A stretch of DNA of 64,000 bases. Source: CAWHQZ01 sp963831645. GTDB lineage: Bacteria > Pseudomonadota > Alphaproteobacteria > Rhizobiales > Aestuariivirgaceae. Within the stretch, counting starts at the first letter, position 1. Each line of letters begins with the position of its first letter. The notes under the pieces were generated by a model. It saw only the letters and a list, made by a program, of their open reading frames with translations, was not told the DNA's origin and did not search any database. The position numbers were made by a program, and so were the translations under genes. Below, piece by piece: positions 55,286 to 63,959 of the stretch. The DNA lies in the NCBI GenBank assembly GCA_963831645.1, contig CAWHQZ010000012.1:1-64000 (forward strand), in the 5' to 3' direction.

Positions 55286-55984
55286 ATGACGAGCGACGAC
55301 CAGAAGAGGGCCGCCGCGTTGGCGGCCCTCGAGTTTGTTGAGCCCGGCATGAGGCTCGGACTCGGTACCGGCTCGACGGCCTCCCACTTCATCGATGGCC
55401 TGGGCGCCAGGCTCCGGAACGACAAGGGCCTGAAGCTCGCATGTGTGCCGACCTCGGAGCGCACCGCCCGTCAGGCAGAGCGCCTCGGCATCGCGCTCAC
55501 CACGCTCGATGAAACGCCGTGCCTCGATCTGACCGTCGACGGGGCGGATGAGCTGGATGATCGTCTGGATCTCATCAAGGGCGGCGGCGGAGCGTTGATG
55601 CGCGAGAAGATCGTCGCTGCATCGTCGCGCCGCATGATCGTCATCGCTGACGCGTCGAAGCGCGTGAAGACCCTGGGGCGATTTCCGCTGCCCGTCGAGG
55701 TGCTTCGCTTCGGCGCCTCGGCGACCGCCCTGAAAATCGGCGAGGCTCTCGGCCGAATGGGCCGCCCCGTAGCTCCCACCCTGAGGATGCATGACGGCGA
55801 GCCGTTCATCAGCGACAATGGCAACTTGATCGTCGACTGCGCCATCGATCGCATCGCGGATCCGGCCGGGCTTGCAACGCTCCTCTCCGGAATTCCCGGT
55901 GTCGTGGACCACGGATTGTTCATCGGTATGGCAAGTATGGCGATCATCGGCACGTCGGATGGCGTTCGCATGCTGAAGCGCTGA
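55286..55984 (+). CDS. rpiA: Ribose-5-phosphate isomerase A
   Basis: An intact 232-aa RpiA: RLGLGTGSTASHFIDGLG (substrate phosphate loop), LACVPTSERTARQAERLGIALTTLDETPCLDLTVDGADELDDRLDLIKGGGGALMREKIVA with the catalytic Asp/Glu region, and NLIVDCAIDRI. It interconverts ribose-5-P and ribulose-5-P. The start lies 11 bp after gabD and the gene ends 3 bp before gor, so gabD-rpiA-gor look like one transcript. Confidence 0.93.
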   Translation: MTSDDQKRAAALAALEFVEPGMRLGLGTGSTASHFIDGLGARLRNDKGLKLACVPTSERTARQAERLGIALTTLDETPCLDLTVDGADELDDRLDLIKGGGGALMREKIVAASSRRMIVIADASKRVKTLGRFPLPVEVLRFGASATALKIGEALGRMGRPVAPTLRMHDGEPFISDNGNLIVDCAIDRIADPAGLATLLSGIPGVVDHGLFIGMASMAIIGTSDGVRMLKR

Positions 55985-55987
55985 TCG

Positions 55988-57352
55988 ATGGCTGCTTACG
56001 ACTTCGACCTGTGCGTGCTGGGCGCCGGATCGGGCGGCGTCCGCGCCGGTCGCGTCGCCGCGCGGCATGGCGCGCGCGTAGCGGTCGCCGAGGAGCATCG
56101 CGTCGGCGGCACCTGCGTCATCCGCGGCTGCGTGCCGAAGAAGCTGCTGGTCTATGCGAGCCGCTTCGCCGAAGACTTCGAGGACGCGTTGGGATTCGGC
56201 TGGACCAGTCAGGGCGTCGCCTTCGACTGGCCCACCCTCATCGCCAACAAGGACATCGAGATCGAACGGCTGAGCAAGGCTTACGTCCGCAGTCTCGAGG
56301 CCGCCGGGGTCGAGATCATTCATGAGCGCGCCGAGCTGGATGGCGAACATGTGGTTCGCCTGGCGGACGGCCGCACCCTGTCGGCGGCGACCATCCTGAT
56401 CGCCACCGGCGCCGCTCCGTTCATTCCCCAGCACCTGCCCGGACGCGAGCTGGCCATCACGTCGAACGAAGCCTTTCATCTCGAGGCTCTGCCGCGCCGC
56501 ATCGCCATCGTGGGCGGTGGTTACATCGCGGTCGAGTTCGCGGGGATTTTTTCCGGTCTCGGCGTCGAAACGGTCCTGATCTACCGCGGCGAGCAGATCC
56601 TGCGCGGCTTCGATGATGACCTGCGCGACGGCCTTGCCGCCGAGATGAAGAAGAAGGGGATCGAGATCCGCACTCGCGCCGAAGTGGTGGCGATCGAGCG
56701 CAGCGGCGACGGCGTTCGCGCAACCCTCGAGGACGGCAGCCGGTTCGGCGCCGGCGCGCTGATGTATGCGACGGGGCGGATACCAAACACCCGGGGGATC
56801 GGCCTCGACAAGGCAGGCGTCGAGATCACCCCGCACGGCGCGGTAAAGGTCGATGCCTGCTCGAGATCCACGGCCGCCAGCATCTATGCGGTCGGCGACG
56901 TGACGAACCGCCTGAACCTGACGCCGGTCGCCATCCGCGAGGGCCAGGCGTTCGCCGATACCGTGTTCGGCAGCTCCCCGACCGCAGTGGATCACGACAA
57001 TGTTCCCTCCGCGGTGTTTTCTCAGCCGGAGATCGGCACCGTCGGGCTCACCGAGACGGTCGCGCGCCAGAGGTTTTCAAGGGTGGACATCTACAAGGCC
57101 GCCTTCCGGCCCATGAAGCACACCTTGACCGGCCGCGACGAAAGAACCCTCATGAAGCTCGTCGTCGATGCCGCCACGGACAGGGTCGTCGGCTGCCATA
57201 TCATGGGGCCGGCGGCGAGCGAGATGGCCCAGCTCCTGGGCATTGCGGTGAAGCTCGGCGCCACCAAGGCCGACTTCGACGCCACCCTGGCCGTGCACCC
57301 GACGGCCGCAGAGGAGCTGGTTACCATGCGGGAAAAATGGCAGGCAGGCTGA
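55988..57352 (+). CDS. gor: Glutathione reductase
   Basis: An intact 454-aa flavoprotein: FDLCVLGAGSGGVRAGRVAARHGA (FAD), redox disulfide GGTCVIRGCVPKKLLVYAS, RIAIVGGGYIAVEFAGIFSGLGVETVLIYRG with the Arg downstream expected for NADPH, AVGDVTNRLNLTPVAIREG, and C-terminal HPTAAEELVTMREKW with the active-site His-Glu pair. It reduces GSSG with NADPH, whose supply fits the rpiA neighbour. It also supports the GSTs and maleylacetoacetate isomerase encoded in the window. Confidence 0.94.
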   Translation: MAAYDFDLCVLGAGSGGVRAGRVAARHGARVAVAEEHRVGGTCVIRGCVPKKLLVYASRFAEDFEDALGFGWTSQGVAFDWPTLIANKDIEIERLSKAYVRSLEAAGVEIIHERAELDGEHVVRLADGRTLSAATILIATGAAPFIPQHLPGRELAITSNEAFHLEALPRRIAIVGGGYIAVEFAGIFSGLGVETVLIYRGEQILRGFDDDLRDGLAAEMKKKGIEIRTRAEVVAIERSGDGVRATLEDGSRFGAGALMYATGRIPNTRGIGLDKAGVEITPHGAVKVDACSRSTAASIYAVGDVTNRLNLTPVAIREGQAFADTVFGSSPTAVDHDNVPSAVFSQPEIGTVGLTETVARQRFSRVDIYKAAFRPMKHTLTGRDERTLMKLVVDAATDRVVGCHIMGPAASEMAQLLGIAVKLGATKADFDATLAVHPTAAEELVTMREKWQAG

Positions 57353-57503
57353 TCGATCGTTGCCGTCCTGTGAGCTCCCTCGTCATTCCGGCGAAGGCCG
57401 GAATCCAGCTTTGGACCTTTCCACCGCTGAACCGCCCCAAGCTGGTGCCAGCCTTCGCTGGAGGAGAAAGTGGCAGGCCCGCCGATCGCTCGTTGCCGTC
57501 CTG
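57343..57503. repeat. Short duplication flanking a REP hairpin
   Basis: GGCAGGCTGATCGATCGTTGCCGTCCTGT (57343-57371) recurs diverged at about 57471-57502 (GGCAGGCCCGCCGATCGCTCGTTGCCGTCCTGT). Between them lies the hairpin ATTCCGGC-GAAG-GCCGGAAT (57385-57404), a REP of the CGTCATTCC...GGAATCCAG class. This suggests REP insertion with duplication of the gor 3' end. Confidence 0.5.
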
Positions 57504-57570
57504 TCGCCTCGGTGCTGGAATAGAAAGCCCGATCAGACCGTACTAACCCGTGAGGAGTGGCGCTCGCCTG

Positions 57571-58080
57571 ATGGATTTGCGCTCCCGGATCGCCGCCCAC
57601 ATTCCTCAGCTGCGCCGCTTTGCCCGCGCCCTGTGCGGCAGTCAGGCGCTGGCTGACGATCTCGTCCAGGATTGCATCGAGCGGGCGCTACGGAAGGGGC
57701 ACCTCTACGATGAGACGCGAAGTTTGCGAATCTGGCTGTTTACCATCCTGCGCAACATTTACATCTCCGGCCTCAGGCGCGACGGCAGGGCGATGTTCGC
57801 GAAGTCGGTCGACGAGCTTGGTCCCGGCGAAGGTGCGGTGCGGCCCGAGCAGGAGAGCCGCCTTGCGGTGGAGGATATCGCCGCTGCAATCGGCAGGCTT
57901 CCCGAGGATCACCGGGAAGTGATTCTGCTCGTGGCGCTCGAAGACATGAGTTACCGGGAGATCGCCGGGATCATCGGGGTTCCCATCGGCACGGTGATGT
58001 CTCGGCTCTCCCGCGCCCGGGCGAGCCTGCGCGCTTCGCTGGGCGAACCTTCGGAGCGGCGAGGCGCCGGACGATCATGA
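57571..58080 (+). CDS. ECF RNA polymerase sigma factor
   Basis: An intact 169-aa ECF sigma factor. Region 2 is PQLRRFARALCGSQALADDLVQDCIERAL and LRIWLFTILRNIYISGLRR; region 4 is IGRLPEDHREVILLVALEDMSYREIAGIIGVPIGTVMSRLSRARASLR. It overlaps the anti-sigma gene by ATGA. ATG at 57571 is chosen; an in-frame ATG at 57550 is possible. The signal is unknown; the nearby gor hints at redox or envelope stress. Confidence 0.9.
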   Translation: MDLRSRIAAHIPQLRRFARALCGSQALADDLVQDCIERALRKGHLYDETRSLRIWLFTILRNIYISGLRRDGRAMFAKSVDELGPGEGAVRPEQESRLAVEDIAAAIGRLPEDHREVILLVALEDMSYREIAGIIGVPIGTVMSRLSRARASLRASLGEPSERRGAGRS

Positions 58081-58835
58081 CCACGCCCGGCATGATCGAG
58101 GAAGCCGATCTCCACGCCTATGTGGATGGCGAGGTGGCCGGCCAGCGCTGCGCGGACATCTCCGCCTGGCTTGCTGTCCATCCCGCGCAGGCGCGCCAGG
58201 TGGCCGAATGGCGGCGCCAGAAGGAGGAGATTCGCGCGAGCTTCGCTGCGGTCGGCGAGGAAGCTGTCCCGGAGCGGATGCAGGCGCTGCTTCTTGGCGC
58301 GCGTCCTCTGCGGCGCTGGCCTGGCTTGGGCTCGATCGCGGCCGGCCTGGCGATCCTCGCTGCGGGAGCAGTTGCCGGCTGGATTCTCAATGATCGTCTT
58401 GCATCTCCGTCACTGGCAGAACAGGCGCTCGTCGCTCACAAGGTTTACTCCGTCGAAGCCCGCCACGCGGTCGAAGTGCCGGCGAGCGACCGCGATCACC
58501 TGACCACCTGGCTTTCCAAGCGGCTTGGCAGGTCGCTCGTCATCCCCGACCTCTCGCCGCAAGGCTACACGTTCCTGGGCGGCAGACTGCTCGCCGTGAA
58601 GGACCGTCCGGCGGCGCAACTGATGTTCGAGGATGAGGAAGGCAAGCGCTTGACCCTGTTCCTTGTCGCCGACGGAAACTTCGGCAAGTCCGGCTTCCGC
58701 ATCGAGGAGCAGGGAAAGCTCCTCACCTGCTACTGGATCGACCGTGATTTCGGCTTCGCCATCGCCGGCGAGGTCGAGCGCGCCAAGGCCGTTGCGGTCG
58801 CCTCGGCGATCTACGATCAGTTCGAGAAAGACTAA
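58077..58835 (+). CDS. Membrane anti-sigma factor
   Basis: An intact 252-aa protein. The N-terminal domain ADLHAYVDGEVAGQRCADISAWLAVHPAQARQVAEWRRQKEEIRASF is the ASD-type sigma-binding region. One membrane segment (LGSIAAGLAILAAGAVAGWIL) and a periplasmic domain (YTFLGGRLLAVKDRPAAQLMFEDEEGKRLTLFLVADG, LLTCYWIDRDFGFAIAGEV) follow. This is the architecture of RsiW/ChrR-like and heme- or oxidant-linked anti-sigma factors common in rhizobia. It should hold the ECF sigma inactive until signalled. Confidence 0.88.
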   Translation: MTTPGMIEEADLHAYVDGEVAGQRCADISAWLAVHPAQARQVAEWRRQKEEIRASFAAVGEEAVPERMQALLLGARPLRRWPGLGSIAAGLAILAAGAVAGWILNDRLASPSLAEQALVAHKVYSVEARHAVEVPASDRDHLTTWLSKRLGRSLVIPDLSPQGYTFLGGRLLAVKDRPAAQLMFEDEEGKRLTLFLVADGNFGKSGFRIEEQGKLLTCYWIDRDFGFAIAGEVERAKAVAVASAIYDQFEKD

Positions 58836-58903
58836 CCTGAACTTCCTGTTGGCATGAGGCGCAAGGGATTGGGTGTTTGGGGGCGATTGTGGGATGCTGT
58901 ACG

Positions 58904-58942
58904 TACCATTTCCCAGATGGGAGGAACCACTGTACAATGGTA
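58904..58942. promoter_or_regulatory. Inverted repeat upstream of the AbrB-type antitoxin
   Basis: TACCATT-N25-AATGGTA, each arm flanked by CTGTAC (GCTGTACGTACCATT and ACTGTACAATGGTA), ending 2 nt before the antitoxin ATG. This is the position of AbrB-family autorepressor sites. Confidence 0.45.
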
Positions 58943-58944
58943 GC

Positions 58945-59220
58945 ATGAACTCCAAGGTCACTCTTGACCGAGCGGGCCGCGTCGTCCTGCCCAAGGCGCT
59001 CCGGGACGAGATGCGCCTCGCCCCCGGCGACACTCTCGACCTCACGGTCAAGGGTGACGAAGTGACCTTGCGGCCCAGGCGCGGCGCCACGCCCCTGCAA
59101 AAGGAGCGCGGCGTCTGGGTGTTCCGCACCGGTAAGCCGCTCACCGCCGGCGAAACAGAAGAAGCACTCCGCACCATCCGGGCGCAACGCCACCGCCGGA
59201 ACGCCGGGGAGTGCGAGTGA
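58945..59220 (+). CDS. AbrB/SpoVT-type antitoxin (VapB-like)
   Basis: 91 aa. MNSKVTLDRAGRVVLPKALRDEMRLAPGDTLDLTVKGDEVTLRPRR is the swapped-hairpin AbrB DNA-binding fold, followed by a toxin-binding tail VWVFRTGKPLTAGETEEALRTIRAQRHRR. It is coupled to the PIN toxin by a GTGA overlap. It should neutralise the toxin and repress the operon through the upstream inverted repeat. Confidence 0.87.
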   Translation: MNSKVTLDRAGRVVLPKALRDEMRLAPGDTLDLTVKGDEVTLRPRRGATPLQKERGVWVFRTGKPLTAGETEEALRTIRAQRHRRNAGECE

Positions 59221-59651
59221 AGGCGTTTCTCGATACCTCCGTGCTCGTCGCCACGTTTTACGCAGATCATGAACATCATCCACCCAGCATCGATCTATTC
59301 CTGCGCTTCGGGAAAAAGGACGCCTGCTGCGCCGCGCACAGCCTCGCCGAGGTCTACGCCACCTTGACCGGCATGCCCGGCAAGCGACGCGTGAGCGGCG
59401 ACGAAGCCCTGCTCTTTCTCGGTGACATCCGGGAGCGGCTGACGCTGGTCGCTCTCAACGGGCAGGAGTATTTTCAGATGGCGGAAGCGTCTGCCGCGGG
59501 TGGTCTTGCCGGCGGCGCGGTTTACGACGCGATCCTCGGCCACTGCGCGCTCAAGGCCGAGGCCGAGGTTGTCTACACGTGGAACCCCAAGGATTTCCTG
59601 CGCCTGTCCCCGGCCATCGCCGGTCGCGTGAAGGTTCCCGATTCCCAATGA
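59217..59651 (+). CDS. PIN-domain ribonuclease toxin
   Basis: An intact 144-aa PIN domain: VKAFLDTSVLVATFYADHEHH (first Asp), HSLAEVYATLTGMPG (Glu), GAVYDAILGHCALKAEAEVVYTWNPKDFLRLSP (third and fourth acidic residues). GTG at 59217 overlaps the antitoxin stop; GTG at 59211 is an alternative. This is the second PIN toxin in the window, paired with a different antitoxin fold from the one at 2.3 kb. Confidence 0.87.
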   Translation: MKAFLDTSVLVATFYADHEHHPPSIDLFLRFGKKDACCAAHSLAEVYATLTGMPGKRRVSGDEALLFLGDIRERLTLVALNGQEYFQMAEASAAGGLAGGAVYDAILGHCALKAEAEVVYTWNPKDFLRLSPAIAGRVKVPDSQ

Positions 59652-59727
59652 TCCCCAATGACCGACAGCCCGCTGCCGACGGCCGAGCTCGTTGCCGATG
59701 CACTCGGCTCAGAGGAGCAGGACCACC

Positions 59728-60321
59728 TTAGCCCAACACCTCGTAGTGGGCTTCCAGGGTGACGCCGTTGTTGATCGCCAGCATGTCCTGCGGGCACGCC
59801 GACAAGGCGACGATGCAGTCGAGCTCGGCGCGAAACACCACATAGTCGCCTTTCTTGCACAGGCAATTGCCCCACTCGAGCACGCCGTCCTGCCTCCACG
59901 GAATGTTCATGAACGTGTTGAGCGAGGCGGGCGTATAGGGACAATAGAGACCGAGCCCGGCGAGCCCGGCGTGCAGATTGTCCTTGCAGTTGTCGTGGTA
60001 GGTGGTGCAACCGAGCAGTCCGTAGCGCTCGTTGTCGCACGGCGCCATCAGCGTATCGTGGCGGCCGGGAGATGAGTCCTCCTCGAGGATCAGGATCGGA
60101 CGGCGGCGGTTGGTCACCATCTTGTCGCCGGCGACCGGATGAAGCCTCTCCCAGAAAGCGCGGCACTGCTCCATGCCCATGTATTCGAGCAGGTTGCCGG
60201 CGACGAACGCCCAGGTATCGACCACCTGGTTGCCGTGCGTGTTGATGATCCTGATCGCCTGGCCCTTGCTGAGCCTTTGCGCTTTGCCGCGCCGCGCCGA
60301 GATCGTGTGAAGCTTTGCCAT
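59728..60321 (-). CDS. DUF1989 urea-carboxylase-associated family protein
   Basis: An intact 197-aa protein: ISARRGKAQRLSKGQAIRIINTHGNQVVDTWAFVAGN, EYMGMEQCRAFWERLHPVAGDKMVTNRRRPILILEEDSSPGRHDTLMAPCDNERYG and DCIVALSACPQDMLAINNG. DUF1989 proteins accompany urea/guanidine carboxylase systems and some ureohydrolases, with conserved Cys/His that may bind metal. No urea carboxylase is encoded here, but an agmatinase-family enzyme lies 2.5 kb away. The reaction is not established for this subgroup. It is divergent from the PhyH gene. Confidence 0.8.
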   Translation of the reverse strand: MAKLHTISARRGKAQRLSKGQAIRIINTHGNQVVDTWAFVAGNLLEYMGMEQCRAFWERLHPVAGDKMVTNRRRPILILEEDSSPGRHDTLMAPCDNERYGLLGCTTYHDNCKDNLHAGLAGLGLYCPYTPASLNTFMNIPWRQDGVLEWGNCLCKKGDYVVFRAELDCIVALSACPQDMLAINNGVTLEAHYEVLG

Positions 60322-60389
60322 GCACCCTCTCGTATGTATTGTCTTAGCGAGTGCCGGATGGCAGCGATAGTCCCTGAACGGAGGCCGCG

Positions 60390-61193
60390 ATGGCTCCCCG
60401 ACCCTATCATGTGGATGCCGAGACGATATCCGATTTCCGGCGCGATGGCGCGGTGTGCATCCGCGGCGCGTTCAAGGATTGGGTCGCGACCATCGCCGCC
60501 GGCATCGAACGAAACATGCGCGAAAAGAGCGCCACCGCCTCCGATATCGCTCAGGATGGCAAGGGCAGCTTCTTCGACGACTACTGCAACTGGGAGCGTA
60601 TCCCTGAATTCGTGAAAGTGGTGCGCGAATCGCCCGCCGCGCCGATCGCCGCCGCCGTGATGCGGTCGCGGACCGCGCAGTTCTTTCATGACCATGTATT
60701 GGTGAAAGAACCGGGAACCCAGAAGGCTACGCCGTGGCACCAGGATATCCCCTATTATTTTGTCGACGGCCGGCAAACGGTGAGCTTCTGGATTCCGATC
60801 GATCCGGTGAACGAGGCGACGCTGCGCGTGGTCGCCGGATCTCATAAGTGGGACAACATGATCCTGCCGGTGCGCTGGCTCGACGACACGAGTTTCTACG
60901 CAACGAAAGAAAACTATCGGCCCGTTCCGGACCCCGACAAAGATCCCGACATGACGGTCCTGGAATGGGAAATGGAGCCTGGAGACGCCGTATTGTTCGA
61001 CTTCAGGACTGCCCATGGCGCGCGCGGCAATCTGGCCTCGAGCCGGCGCAGGGTGCTGTCGTTGCGATGGGTCGGCGATGACGTGCGTTACGTGGAGCGG
61101 CCGGGCCGAACTTCTCCTCCATATCCCGGCCATGACATGAAACCCGGGCAAAAACTGCGCGAAGACTGGTTTCCGGTTGTCTTTCAGGGCTGA
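60390..61193 (+). CDS. PhyH-family Fe(II)/2-oxoglutarate dioxygenase
   Basis: An intact 267-aa dioxygenase: AETISDFRRDGAVCIRGAFKDW, FFHDHVLVKEPGTQKATPWHQDIPYYFVDGRQTVSFWIPID with the HxD metal motif (WHQDI), NEATLRVVAGSHKW, and GDAVLFDFRTAHGARGNLASSRRRVLSLRW with the second His and the 2-oxoglutarate Arg. It starts after CGGAGGCCGCG. The substrate is unknown; the family includes ectoine hydroxylase, but the diagnostic EctD sequence is not seen. Confidence 0.85.
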   Translation: MAPRPYHVDAETISDFRRDGAVCIRGAFKDWVATIAAGIERNMREKSATASDIAQDGKGSFFDDYCNWERIPEFVKVVRESPAAPIAAAVMRSRTAQFFHDHVLVKEPGTQKATPWHQDIPYYFVDGRQTVSFWIPIDPVNEATLRVVAGSHKWDNMILPVRWLDDTSFYATKENYRPVPDPDKDPDMTVLEWEMEPGDAVLFDFRTAHGARGNLASSRRRVLSLRWVGDDVRYVERPGRTSPPYPGHDMKPGQKLREDWFPVVFQG

Positions 61194-61226
61194 CCACTCT
61201 CTGCCCCGCGTGGCGCCGCCCCGGGC

Positions 61227-62646
61227 TTGGCGCTTTCTGAAACGGTGCAGACTTTGAGGCGCTTGGCCGCCTGGATTGTCGGCGGATGTATCACGGCAAC
61301 TCTGATGCTGCCCTCGAGGCTGGCGGCCGCGCAGCCCTCGGACCCTGTGGTCGACATGACCGGCCATCCGCTCGGTCTCCTCGCGCTTGGCGTATTCGTC
61401 GGCGCCTATATTTTTGTGATCCTCGAGGAACTGCTGGACCTGCGCAAGTCCAAGCCGGTCGTGTTCGCAGCCGGCATCATCTGGGTTCTGATCGCCATCG
61501 TCTATAACGGCCAAGGGCAAGCCGCCGCGCTTGAAAGCGCAGCCAGCCATACGATCCTGGAATTTGCGGTGCTGATGCTCTTTCTGATGGTGGCGATCAC
61601 CTACGTCAACACGCTCGAGGAACGGCGGGTGTTCGATGTGCTGCGCGCAAAGCTGATCGCCAGGAGCTTTTCCTACCGGCAGCTGTTCTGGATCACCGGG
61701 GTTCTTGCCTTCGTTCTGTCTCCGGTCCTCGACAATCTCACGACGTCGCTCGTTCTCGGTGCGGTGGCCCTCGCGGTGGGCGCCGGTTCCCGTGCCTTCG
61801 CGGCACTCGCCTGCATCAATATCGTGGTCGCCGCCAACGCCGGCGGCGCGTTCTCCCCCTTCGGCGACATCACCACCCTGATGGTCTGGCAGAAAGGCAA
61901 GCTCGAGTTCTGGGAGTTCTTCGCGATCTTCGTCCCTTCCGTGCTCAACTGGGTGATCCCGGCGTTTCTGATGCAGTTCGCCGTCCCGAAACTGACCCCG
62001 GAGGCGCGACTCGAGCGGCGCAGAATGAAGCCTGGTTCTTGGGGCGTCATCGTGCTGTTCGCCGGCACCATCGCCACGGCCGTGAGCTTCAAGAACTTCC
62101 TGCATCTGCCCGCCGCCATGGGCATGATGCTGGGTCTTGGCTATCTGCAACTCTACAGCTGGGCGCTCAGTCGCAGGGGAAAGAGACAAAACGACAGCGA
62201 CATGGTGCTCGATTCCTTCCAGCAGATCGCCCGCGTCGGAGTGGGACACGATTCTGTTCTTTTTCGGCATTATTTTCGCGGTCGGCGGCCTCGGCGTTAT
62301 CGGCTACCTCGAAGTCGGCAATCAGCTCCTCTATGGCGGGCTCGGGCCTACTGTGGCGAACGTGGCCATCGGGATCCTGTCGGCCATCGTCGATAACATC
62401 CCTCTCATGTTTGCCGTTTTGACCATGGACCCGCCGATGTCCGAAGGTCAGTGGCTATTGCTGACACTGACGACCGGAGTGGGCGGCAGCCTGTTGTCCA
62501 TCGGCTCTGCCGCGGGCGTGGCGCTGATGGGACAGGCACGAGGCATCTATACGTTCTACAGTCACCTCAGATGGACTTGGGCCATAGCGCTGGGTTACGC
62601 CGCCAGTATAGCTGCCCATGTCATCATTAACTCCGACAAGTTTTGA
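61227..62646 (+). CDS. nhaD: NhaD-type Na+/H+ antiporter (one frame break)
   Basis: A protein of about 472 aa with a signal-like N-terminus and about 12 membrane segments: PLGLLALGVFVGAYIFVILEELLDLRKSKPVVFAAGIIWVLIA, FWITGVLAFVLSPVLDNLTTSLVLGAVAL, ACINIVVAANAGGAFSPFGDITTLMVWQKGKLEFWEFFAIFVPS. At about 62240 the frame changes and it continues EWDTILFFFGIIFAVGGLGVIGYLEVGNQLL and GILSAIVDNIPLMFAVLTM. The SPVLDNLTT and SPFGDITTLMVW blocks are typical of NhaD. It exports Na+ for H+ at alkaline pH. Start TTG 61227 is tentative. Confidence 0.85.
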
Positions 62647-62821
62647 ACCATGATTCTTGTCTGGTTGGACCACCCCAGGTCGGTGCACACGTATTGTCGA
62701 ACTCATGCTCGCGATGACCAGATCACCACCTTGCCAGAGGGGCTGTAGATTGTGCACCTGGCTGTGAGAAATCAACGGGGCGGTCGTTGACGGGATTATG
62801 GCCGATCGGGAGAGCCACACC

Positions 62822-63790
62822 ATGAACGGAGATCCTCGTTTTCAGCCCGTCGATGCGTCCGTCACGCCGCGCTTCGCCGGTATCGCCACCTTCATGCGCA
62901 CCCAGCGCCACGAGGTCTCAGCCGATGTCGATATTGCCCTCGCCGGCGTGCCGTTCGACATCGGGGTGAACTACCGCACCGGCGCCAGACAGGGTCCGGC
63001 GGCGGTGCGCGAGGCCTCGCGCCTGATCCGGCGCGTGCACCCGGTCTCCGGGATCGCGCCCTACGATCTCTGCAACGTCGCCGACGTCGGCGATGCGCCC
63101 GTCAATCCCATCGATCTGAACCAGTCCATCGCCATGATCGAATCGTTCTTCGCCGGCATCCATGCGGCGGGCGCCATCCCGATCGCCGTCGGCGGCGACC
63201 ACACGGTGCCGCTCCCGATTCTCAGGGCGATCGCCCGTCGCGAGCCGGTGGGCGTGGTTCAGATCGACAGCCATGCCGACACCCTCGACACCCTGGCAGG
63301 CACGCGGATCAACCATGCCACCACCTTCCGCCGCGGCGTCGAGGAGGGACTGATCGATCCCGTGCGCGTAATCCAGATCGGTCTGCGCGGCAGCCGGTTT
63401 TCGCCTGACGACATCAAGTGGGGCGAAGATCAGGGCTTCACCTGCATTACCATCGACAGGTTCGAGGCCATGGGGCGGGACCGCGTGATCGGCGAGGTGA
63501 TGCGCATTGCGGCGTCGGGTCCTTTATATGTCACGATCGACATCGACGGCATCGATCCGGCCTGGGCTCCCGGCACCGGCGTGCCGGAAATCGGCGGCCT
63601 CTCGCCGCGCGACGTTCAGGTCATACTGCGGGCGCTGCGCGGCAGGCAGCTTGTCGGCGGCGACATCTGCGAGGTGGCGCCCTGTTTCGATCCGACCGGC
63701 ATCACCGCGGTTACCGCCGCCAACCTCATGTGGGAGATGCTGTGTGTCATCGCCGACAGCCGGGCGCATCGGCATCGCAAAGACACCTGA
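62822..63790 (+). CDS. speB: Agmatinase/ureohydrolase family enzyme
   Basis: An intact 322-aa ureohydrolase with all Mn ligands: IAVGGDHTVPL (His), VQIDSHADTLDTL (Asp, His, Asp), and VTIDIDGIDPAWAPGTGVPEIGGL (two Asp). ADVGDAPVNP and GARQGPAAVREASRLI are typical of the agmatinase branch. ATG 62822 follows GGGAGAG; an in-frame ATG at 62798 is less likely. It hydrolyses agmatine or a related guanidino compound to an amine plus urea. The amine could enter the gamma-glutamylation-type cluster at 2.9-7.3 kb. Guanidinobutyrase is an alternative. Confidence 0.85.
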   Translation: MNGDPRFQPVDASVTPRFAGIATFMRTQRHEVSADVDIALAGVPFDIGVNYRTGARQGPAAVREASRLIRRVHPVSGIAPYDLCNVADVGDAPVNPIDLNQSIAMIESFFAGIHAAGAIPIAVGGDHTVPLPILRAIARREPVGVVQIDSHADTLDTLAGTRINHATTFRRGVEEGLIDPVRVIQIGLRGSRFSPDDIKWGEDQGFTCITIDRFEAMGRDRVIGEVMRIAASGPLYVTIDIDGIDPAWAPGTGVPEIGGLSPRDVQVILRALRGRQLVGGDICEVAPCFDPTGITAVTAANLMWEMLCVIADSRAHRHRKDT

Positions 63791-63833
63791 AGGCGCCTGA
63801 GCGCCGACTTTATTCCCATTCGACGCCCTGCTA

Positions 63834-63950
63834 GAGCATGCTCCGGAAAAGTGTACACACTTTTCCGATAAGAGCATGCTCCAAGTATTTGATCCGGCGC
63901 ATTTTCTCATCGGCGAAGTGATTCTACTTCGCCGGAAAATGCTGTAAGAC
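63834..63950. repeat. Long palindromic intergenic repeat
   Basis: GAGCATGCTC, CGGAAAAGTGT-AC-ACACTTTTCCG (63844-63867), GAGCATGCTC again, then CGGCGAAGT-N6-ACTTCGCCG (63911-63934), ending GGAAAATGCTGTAAG. The two ends resemble those of the composite at 17098-17340. This is a rhizobial RIME/REP-like dispersed element. Confidence 0.7.
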
Positions 63951-63959
63951 CCAGCCCCG

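Noticed and set aside
55070..56995. A 641-codon minus-strand frame across rpiA and gor
   Set aside because: Entirely antisense to two intact, motif-complete enzymes.
60390..61193. Ectoine hydroxylase EctD
   Set aside because: It shares only the general PhyH motifs. The EctD-specific signature is not visible and no ectABC genes are present.
60114..62270. A 718-codon minus-strand frame across the PhyH and NhaD genes
   Set aside because: His/Arg/Gln-rich shadow; it reads antisense to two motif-rich genes and merges out of frame with the DUF1989 gene.
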